Shown here: piece by piece, positions 58,455 through 64,000 of the stretch
Layout: every line of letters starts with the position of its first letter
How positions within the stretch are numbered: the stretch's first letter is position 1
From: CAMLOF01 sp041913045
Lineage (GTDB): Bacteria > Pseudomonadota > Gammaproteobacteria > Burkholderiales > Burkholderiaceae_C
Direction of reading: 5' to 3'
NCBI GenBank assembly: GCA_041913045.1
Contig: JAYSGB010000007.1
Span: 1 to 64,000 of the forward strand
Length of the DNA stretch: 64,000 nt
Translations under genes and position numbers: made by a program
Notes under the pieces: model-generated
Database searches by the model: none
The model's input: only the letters and a program-made list of their open reading frames with translations
What the model was told of the DNA's origin: nothing

Positions 58455-58482
58455 AAGGCCCCCGCATTGCGGGGGCCTTTTT
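58455..58482 (+). terminator. Intrinsic terminator after tRNA-Ser
   Basis: AAGGCCCCCGC and GCGGGGGCCTT pair in an 11-bp stem with the loop ATT, followed by TTT. The stop codon of the convergent LysR gene begins within its T-tract. Confidence 0.92.
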
Positions 58483-59476
58483 ACTTGGGCTTTTGCTCTT
58501 TGTCCCAAGGGCGGGTGGCCTGCCGGGGCTCTTTGGGGCGATTTATTTGCTCCTGGTTGCCAAACGTGTTTTGGCCACCATCCTTGAACCACGTTGCTGC
58601 TTTGTCTACGATGAAGTCAATGAAAGTTCGAACCGCCTGGGTTTGATAGCGTCCCGGCATTCTGAGCAGAAAAAGCCGGGTGCCGAAAATGCTCAGGCGC
58701 CAGGGATTCAGCGCGGTCACCACGCGCCCCGTGTTCACATCCTCCTGAACTACGTAACTGGGGACCAGACCCACACCCAATCCCGACAGGATGGCTTCGC
58801 GCAGAAACTGAAAGTTCTCGGATGCCAGAGTCGGGTTCAGAGCCACCTCTTGACGCACTTCGCCTTTGTAGGCGGCTAGACGCAGCTCACGCCCGACGAC
58901 CGACGATGTGATCAAGGGCACACGCCGCATGGCTTCCAGGTCCTCCGGAAGCCCCTTTGATTCAGCGTACTCCTTCGAGGCACATGCTACGTAGCGGACC
59001 TGCGCGAGCTCTCTGGCCACCAACGCTTCTGGCGGGTCCGACATGACCCGGATGGCCACGTCCACTTCCTCACGCATGAGGTCGTCAACGCGGTTTTCAA
59101 ACAATAACTCGAGACTGATTTCCGGGTATGCCCGCTTGAAATCGAGCAGCCAGCTCGTCATGACCAGTTGACCGAATCCGGTAGGGACGCTGACCCGTAC
59201 CGAGCCGTGGAGGCCTCGTCCCAGCGTGGCAATGGCCTCTTTGGCTGCCGTCAGCTCGTCGCGTATGGCACGCCCATGCCGATAGAGTGTTTGGCCGATT
59301 TCGGTAGGTTCGATGCGCCGCGTGGTTCGGCGCACGAGTTGCGCGCCTACCGACTTCTCGAGCTGTTGCAGGTGATAGCTCACGTTGGCGCGGCTGACTT
59401 TCAGTTTGCGAGCTGCACTGCTCAGGTTGCCAGCTTCAAGAATGTCCACCAACAGCAAAAGCCCCGTCAGATCCAT
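58481..59476 (-). CDS. LysR family transcriptional regulator
   Basis: A 331-residue regulator. The N-terminal winged helix (NLSSAARKLKVSRANVSYHLQ region, residues ~17-37) is followed by a periplasmic-binding-protein-like effector domain (VRVSVPTGFGQLV onward). The last ~35 residues (hydrophilic, with many Lys, Gln and Pro) extend beyond the usual ~295-300 length. It is divergent from the acyl-CoA dehydrogenase operon with 130 bp between, where repeat operator sites lie, so it probably controls that operon. The effector is likely a pathway CoA ester or free acid, but is unknown. Confidence 0.93.
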   Translation of the reverse strand: MDLTGLLLLVDILEAGNLSSAARKLKVSRANVSYHLQQLEKSVGAQLVRRTTRRIEPTEIGQTLYRHGRAIRDELTAAKEAIATLGRGLHGSVRVSVPTGFGQLVMTSWLLDFKRAYPEISLELLFENRVDDLMREEVDVAIRVMSDPPEALVARELAQVRYVACASKEYAESKGLPEDLEAMRRVPLITSSVVGRELRLAAYKGEVRQEVALNPTLASENFQFLREAILSGLGVGLVPSYVVQEDVNTGRVVTALNPWRLSIFGTRLFLLRMPGRYQTQAVRTFIDFIVDKAATWFKDGGQNTFGNQEQINRPKEPRQATRPWDKEQKPK

Positions 59477-59481
59477 GATTA

Positions 59482-59534
59482 GATTGTCAAGTTTTATTTG
59501 ACATGGTGTTAAAAATTCCTTGGATTGTCAAGTT
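59482..59534. promoter_or_regulatory. LysR-type operator region
   Basis: GATTGTCAAGTT occurs twice as an exact 12-bp direct repeat (59482-59493 and 59523-59534), 41 bp apart, close to four helical turns. The first copy is also the left arm of TGTCAA-N7-TTGACA (59485-59503), a LysR T-N11-A-type site lying next to the LysR start codon. This is the usual two-site layout, a recognition site plus an activation site nearer the target gene. Confidence 0.65.
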
Positions 59535-59606
59535 GGTGTGGTGGCAACACAATCCCCAAAACCTCAATCAAGCCCTGCGGGGCACCCCTTCGGAACTGCG
59601 AACAAC

Positions 59607-60770
59607 ATGCCTCTTGACTCAGAAACCTTTTCTCTGCTCAAGGACAGCGTGCAACGCTTTGTTCGGGTGCGTCTGGTCCCTGCCGAAAACACTGTGGAAG
59701 AAATGGACGAGGTTCCCTCGGACATCGTCGATGACATGAAGGCGATGGGCCTCTTTGGCCTGTCGATCCCTGAGGAGTTTGGGGGCATTGGCCTCTCCAT
59801 GGCTCAGGAGTGCGAGGTGGCGTTCGAGTTGGGGCAGGCAGCGCTGGCATTCCGTTCGGTGGTGGGCACCAATATCGGTATCGGTTCGCAGGGCATTCTC
59901 ATGGACGGGACCGCTGAGCAGAAGGCGCAATACCTGCCTCGTATCGCCAGCGGCGACCTGATCATCTCTTTCGCGCTGACTGAGCCGAACGCAGGGTCGG
60001 ATGCAGCGTCACTTCAGACCAGGGGGGTTAAAGAAGGGGATGACTACCTGCTCAGCGGCAACAAGCGTTACATCACCAACGCGCCCCGAGCTGGTGCCTT
60101 CACGCTGATGGCGCGAACGGACGGACCAGGTGCGGGTGGCATATCTGCTTTCATCGTTCCATCGGACCTTCCCGGCATCAGCTTGGGCAAGCCGGACAAA
60201 AAGATGGGGCAACGCGGTACCAAGACCTGCGACGTGAATCTGGACAACGTGCGTGTGCCTGCCGCCAACATCATTGGCGGAGTGCCTGGGAAAGGCTTCA
60301 AGACGGCCATGAAAGTGCTGGATCGCGGCCGCTTGCACGTCTCAGCCCTGGCTTGTGGCATGGCGCAACGCATTCTGCAAGAGTCCATCGGCTATGCGCA
60401 GGAACGCAAGCAGTTCGGCCAACGCATTGGGGACTTTCAACTGGTGCAGGCAATGCTGGCCGACAGCCAGGCCGAGTTACTGGCAGGCTGGTCCATGGTG
60501 AAGGCGGTGGCGCAGCGGTATGACGCCAAACCGTTTGGCGTGACCGATCCCGACGTGAGCATGCAAGCGTCGTGTGCCAAGCTTTTCACGACAGAAATGG
60601 TTGGCCGTGTGGCCGACCGTGGCGTGCAGATACATGGCGGCGCCGGGTACATCAACGAATACAAGGTGGAGCGCTTCTACCGTGACGTGCGATTGCTTCG
60701 CCTGTACGAGGGCACGACACAGATCCAGCAGCTGATCATTGGCAAGCATTTGACGACCCATACAACATGA
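59607..60770 (+). CDS. Acyl-CoA dehydrogenase
   Basis: A 387-residue flavoenzyme that introduces a trans-2 double bond into an acyl-CoA and passes electrons to ETF. The motifs are ALTEPNAGSDAASL, RYITNAP, ERKQFGQRIGDFQ and the C-terminal YEGTTQIQQLIIGK, where the Glu is in the catalytic-base position. The start MPLDSETF at 59607 gives family length; the longer frame from 59520 would cross the second operator repeat. The chain-length or dicarboxylate preference is unknown. It overlaps the next gene by ATGA. Confidence 0.93.
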   Translation: MPLDSETFSLLKDSVQRFVRVRLVPAENTVEEMDEVPSDIVDDMKAMGLFGLSIPEEFGGIGLSMAQECEVAFELGQAALAFRSVVGTNIGIGSQGILMDGTAEQKAQYLPRIASGDLIISFALTEPNAGSDAASLQTRGVKEGDDYLLSGNKRYITNAPRAGAFTLMARTDGPGAGGISAFIVPSDLPGISLGKPDKKMGQRGTKTCDVNLDNVRVPAANIIGGVPGKGFKTAMKVLDRGRLHVSALACGMAQRILQESIGYAQERKQFGQRIGDFQLVQAMLADSQAELLAGWSMVKAVAQRYDAKPFGVTDPDVSMQASCAKLFTTEMVGRVADRGVQIHGGAGYINEYKVERFYRDVRLLRLYEGTTQIQQLIIGKHLTTHTT

Positions 60771-62830
60771 CCAAGTTATCTCCAATCGCAAGCTCTGTAG
60801 CACGCGTTGAGCTCAACGCACCGCCTGTGAACAGCCTTGGCATTACATTGCGCAGGCACATTGTCGAATCGATTCGCGCTGCCGAGGCCGACCCTCAGGT
60901 GGCGGCAATTGTGCTGATGGGAAGTGACAAGGCCTTCTCTGCCGGTGCTGATGTGTCCGAGTTCGGTACTCCAATGCAGTTTGAAGAGCCCATACTGCGC
61001 AGCGTCATCGAGACTGTTGAAGCGTGCACAAAACCAGTGGTTGCTGCAATTTCTGGCGTAGCCTTGGGTGGCGGTTTGGAATTGGCCCTTGGATGTCATG
61101 CCCGAGTGGCTTTGGTCTCTGCTCGCCTAGGTACACCAGAGATTCAACTGGGTCTGATACCGGGCTCTGGGGCGACCCAAAAGCTTCCCCGTCTGATGGG
61201 CGCTGATGGTGCGCTGTCCATGATGATTTCGGGTCAGCCCCTGACTGCGCAGCAACTTTCAGAGAGCGGACTGCTGGACCGGGTGGTGCCGAGTGACCTT
61301 GGGCAAGAGGCTGAGGCATTGGCCCTGAGACTCGCGCAACAACCCTTGCCGTTGCCACGGGCACGCGACCGGGCGGTTGACGTCGCAGCGGTGGATCAGG
61401 CGGTTGCGCAAACGACCGTCCGGCTCAACAAGCGCCAACGCGCGCAGCCTGCTTATATGGCGCTGTTGGACGCTGTCAGGGCCAGTGCCTTGCCGTACGA
61501 CGCGGGCATGCAACGTGAACGCGAGCTGTTTCTGTCGCTGATGCAAAGCAGCGAAGCGGCCGCATTGCGCTACCAGTTTCGGGTCCAGCGGGAGTCGGCA
61601 AAGCTCCCTGAAGCTCTGTCAGCAACACCGCGTGTTTTTGATCGCATTGCGGTCATCGGGGCGGGCACGATGGGATCTGGGATTGCGATTGCGGCTTTGG
61701 AAGCCGGGCTGCAGGTCACGCTTCTGGAACAGTCGGCGGATGCTCTGACGCGCGGATCGGGTCGCATCGCTGAGCATTTTTCGTCACGGGTAAAGGCCGG
61801 AAAGCTCGATGCAGCGCGGGCTGACCAATTCTTGAGCCAGTTGAATGCAACGATGGACTGGAGTTCGTTGCAGGCGGCAGACGTTGTGATCGAGGCAGTG
61901 TTTGAGGATCTGGCTGTCAAACAGTCGGTCTTCCGGATGGTCGATCAGCATGCCAGAGCAGGTGCTGTCCTGGCGACCAACACCTCGTATCTGGATATTG
62001 ATGCGATAGCGGGCGTGGTGTCTCGGCCGCAGGATGTTCTCGGGCTGCACTTCTTCAGCCCGGCCAACGTCATGAAGCTGCTGGAGGTTGTGCAGGGGAG
62101 ACACAGCGCTTCCGATGCGCTCGCCACCGCCATGGCGCTCGGCAAACATTTGAAAAAGATTCCCATCCTTTGTGGCAATGCCTTTGGTTTCATAGGCAAC
62201 CGCATCTACAACGCGTACCGCAAGCAGTGCGAATTCATGCTGGAGGACGGGGCTTGGCCGGAGGAGGTTGACCGGGCGTTGACCGACTTTGGTTTTGCCA
62301 TGGGCCCGTTTGCCGTGGCTGATATGTCGGGCCTGGACATTGCCTGGAGAATGCGGCAAGCCAATGCCGCCAGCCGAGACCCCAGGGAGCGTTATGTCGC
62401 CGTCCTTGACCGTTTGTGTGAGATGGGCCGCATGGGCCGCAAAACCCAGGCTGGCTACTACACCTACGTTGATGGCAAACCCAGCCCCACCACCGACGAT
62501 GTGGTGCGCGGCATCATCGAGCATGCCAGCGCCGAGCGTGGTGTCAAGAGATCGCCGCTGTCTGCTGATGAGATTCAGCGTCGCGCAATGCTGACGATGG
62601 TGAATGAAGCTGCGCTGCTTTTCAGTGAAGGTGTGGCGCACCGGGCAGGTGATATAGACGTGGTCCTGGTAAATGGCTATGGTTTCCCCGCGTGGGTGGG
62701 CGGCCCTGTGCATTGGGCTCGCTCTCAGCCTCGCTCTCGTCTGGAGTCGGAGTTGGATCACCTGACAGAGTCAAGTGGTTTTGGCGCAGTGCGCGCAACT
62801 TCGGAAATGTTGTCCCGCCTGCTCGATTGA
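60767..62830 (+). CDS. Bifunctional enoyl-CoA hydratase / 3-hydroxyacyl-CoA dehydrogenase (FadJ-like)
   Basis: A 687-residue fusion. Residues 1-~190 are a crotonase domain with SGVALGGGLELALG and GTPEIQLGLIPGSGATQ. Residues ~295-687 are the NAD-dependent dehydrogenase, with Rossmann motif AVIGAGTMGSGIAIAA, GLHFFSPANVMKLLE carrying the catalytic His, and a duplicated C-terminal domain. It performs the two middle steps of beta-oxidation for the acyl-CoA dehydrogenase and thiolase beside it. The gene lies in a LysR-controlled operon. Confidence 0.94.
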   Translation: MTKLSPIASSVARVELNAPPVNSLGITLRRHIVESIRAAEADPQVAAIVLMGSDKAFSAGADVSEFGTPMQFEEPILRSVIETVEACTKPVVAAISGVALGGGLELALGCHARVALVSARLGTPEIQLGLIPGSGATQKLPRLMGADGALSMMISGQPLTAQQLSESGLLDRVVPSDLGQEAEALALRLAQQPLPLPRARDRAVDVAAVDQAVAQTTVRLNKRQRAQPAYMALLDAVRASALPYDAGMQRERELFLSLMQSSEAAALRYQFRVQRESAKLPEALSATPRVFDRIAVIGAGTMGSGIAIAALEAGLQVTLLEQSADALTRGSGRIAEHFSSRVKAGKLDAARADQFLSQLNATMDWSSLQAADVVIEAVFEDLAVKQSVFRMVDQHARAGAVLATNTSYLDIDAIAGVVSRPQDVLGLHFFSPANVMKLLEVVQGRHSASDALATAMALGKHLKKIPILCGNAFGFIGNRIYNAYRKQCEFMLEDGAWPEEVDRALTDFGFAMGPFAVADMSGLDIAWRMRQANAASRDPRERYVAVLDRLCEMGRMGRKTQAGYYTYVDGKPSPTTDDVVRGIIEHASAERGVKRSPLSADEIQRRAMLTMVNEAALLFSEGVAHRAGDIDVVLVNGYGFPAWVGGPVHWARSQPRSRLESELDHLTESSGFGAVRATSEMLSRLLD

Positions 62831-62881
62831 TCACTCAGACCACTCACAGCCCCTTTGTCTCTTAATCCTCACATTTCAATC

Positions 62882-64000
62882 ATGACTTCATCCAACGCTT
62901 TTATCTGTGACGCCATCCGCACCCCCTTCGGCCGCTACGGCGGTGCCTTGTCTTCGGTGCGGGCCGACGACCTTGGCGCCGTCCCGCTGCGGGCACTGAT
63001 GGCGCGCAACCCCAACGTCGACTGGGCTGCTGTGACCGATGTGATCTACGGCTGTGCCAACCAGGCGGGCGAAGACAACCGCAACGTTGCGCGCATGAGC
63101 AGCCTGCTCGCTGGCTTGCCGCTGGAGGTGCCAGGCGCTACCGTCAACCGCCTGTGCGGCTCGGGGCTGGACGCTATTGGCACTGCGGCGCGTGCCATCA
63201 AGGCCGGTGAGTCGGGCCTGATGATCGCAGGCGGTGTGGAGAGCATGAGCCGTGCGCCCTTCGTCATGCCCAAAGCCGAATCGGCCTTCAGCCGCGCGAA
63301 CGCGGTCTATGACACCACCATCGGCTGGCGCTTCATCAACAAGCTGATGAAAGACAAGTACGGCGTGGACTCCATGCCCGAGACTGCCGAGAACGTGGCG
63401 GTGGACTTCAACATCGAGCGTGAAGCGCAGGACCTGATGGCGCTCAACAGCCAGTTGCGTGCGGTGGCTGCCATCGAGGCAGGCCACCTGGCGCGCGAGA
63501 TCTGCGCCGTCACCATCCCGCAGAAGAAGGGCGACGCCATCGTGGTGGATACGGACGAGCACCCGCGCAAGACCAGCCTGGAAGCGCTGGCCAAGCTCAA
63601 GGGTGTGGTGCGCCCTGACGGCACGGTGACCGCCGGTAACGCCTCGGGCGTGAACGATGGCGCCTGTGCACTGATCCTGGCCGACGAAACCACTGCTGCC
63701 AGGAACGGCCTGATGCCGAAGGCCCGCGTTGTGGGTATGGCCACCGCAGGGGTGGCGCCGCGCATCATGGGCATTGGCCCGGCACCGGCCACGCAGAAGG
63801 TGCTGGCCCAGACAGGGTTGACGCTGGCACAGATGGACGTGATCGAGCTCAATGAAGCATTTGCTGCGCAGGGGCTGGCGGTGCTGCGCCTGCTGGGGTT
63901 GCAAGACGATGACCCGCGCGTCAATGCCTGGGGCGGCGCCATTGCACTGGGCCATCCGCTGGGGGCCTCGGGCGCGCGGCTGGCCACCACTGCTATCAAC
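62882..64000 (+). CDS. pcaF: 3-oxoadipyl-CoA-type thiolase (partial, runs off the window)
   Basis: The first 373 codons of a thiolase are present; the stop lies beyond the window. RLCGSGLDAIG contains the nucleophilic Cys, GGVESMSRAPFVMPK follows, and NEAFAAQGLAV and GGAIALGHPLGASGARL carry the catalytic His region. TTIGWRFINKLMKDKYGVDSMPETAENVA resembles PcaF/PaaJ 3-oxoadipyl-CoA thiolases (segment given by its ends in the annotation sense). Together with the two upstream genes it completes a beta-oxidation cycle whose product is likely a dicarboxylyl- or aromatic-derived CoA ester. Confidence 0.88.
   Translation, partial: MTSSNAFICDAIRTPFGRYGGALSSVRADDLGAVPLRALMARNPNVDWAAVTDVIYGCANQAGEDNRNVARMSSLLAGLPLEVPGATVNRLCGSGLDAIGTAARAIKAGESGLMIAGGVESMSRAPFVMPKAESAFSRANAVYDTTIGWRFINKLMKDKYGVDSMPETAENVAVDFNIEREAQDLMALNSQLRAVAAIEAGHLAREICAVTIPQKKGDAIVVDTDEHPRKTSLEALAKLKGVVRPDGTVTAGNASGVNDGACALILADETTAARNGLMPKARVVGMATAGVAPRIMGIGPAPATQKVLAQTGLTLAQMDVIELNEAFAAQGLAVLRLLGLQDDDPRVNAWGGAIALGHPLGASGARLATTAIN

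Noticed and set aside
1..64000. CRISPR arrays, insertion sequences, prophage or other mobile elements
   Set aside because: No spaced short repeats, transposase or integrase motifs, or attachment-site duplications at the tRNA genes were seen.

Overview
The window is GC-rich, densely packed chromosomal DNA with the gene content of a beta-proteobacterium of the order Burkholderiales, most likely family Comamonadaceae. The signs are the mutM / TPR / lolB / ispE / tRNA-Gln / prs / rplY / pth chain, the rapZ-recN-nadK / hrcA block, rpoZ-gmk-yicC beside a Ser/Thr kinase-phosphatase pair, and a sen (selenoneine) locus of the Variovorax type. The genus cannot be fixed from the sequence alone. I saw no insertion sequence, prophage, CRISPR array or rRNA. 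Most genes are housekeeping genes in tight operons, many joined by 4-bp ATGA stop/start overlaps.

Layout. 1-4.5 kb: end of gap, then pgk, fba, an FNR-like regulator and a DUF3422 membrane protein. 4.5-6.7 kb (minus): a sulfide dehydrogenase module of monoheme cytochrome c, FccB flavoprotein and diheme cytochrome c. 6.9-12.2 kb: ftsY (minus), then a tandem M16 peptidase pair, rsmD, coaD and a ferredoxin. 12.2-20 kb: DUF2789, pth, a chemoreceptor, rplY, prs, tRNA-Gln, ispE, lolB and a large TPR protein. 20-24 kb: mutM, a dynamin-like GTPase and mutY. 24-28.4 kb: rapZ-recN-nadK (minus) and hrcA. 28.4-28.7 kb: tRNA-Met and tRNA-Arg.

28.85-36.8 kb is the most notable region. A PhnCDEE-type ABC importer (minus) lies divergent from egtD, and egtD is followed by senA (minus), senB and senC (plus). 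Together these can import a selenium (or phosphorus) oxyanion, make selenophosphate (SenC), build a selenosugar (SenB), make hercynine from histidine (EgtD), and join the two into selenoneine (SenA). The senA and senB start codons overlap on opposite strands in a CCATGG palindrome. greB follows senC after two bases.

36.8-46.7 kb: greB, spoT, rpoZ, gmk, yicC, the kinase/phosphatase pair, rph, rdgB, hemW and a CBS protein. 46.8-52.7 kb: a DUF349 protein, then mtfA, lpxH, ppiB, ppiA and a TPR protein (minus). 52.9-58.5 kb: cysS, an AlkA-like glycosylase, accA, tilS, lysC and tRNA-Ser. 58.5-64 kb: a LysR regulator divergent from a beta-oxidation-type operon (acyl-CoA dehydrogenase, FadJ-like bifunctional enzyme, 3-oxoadipyl-CoA-type thiolase cut by the window end). 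The LysR control region carries well-placed repeat operators.
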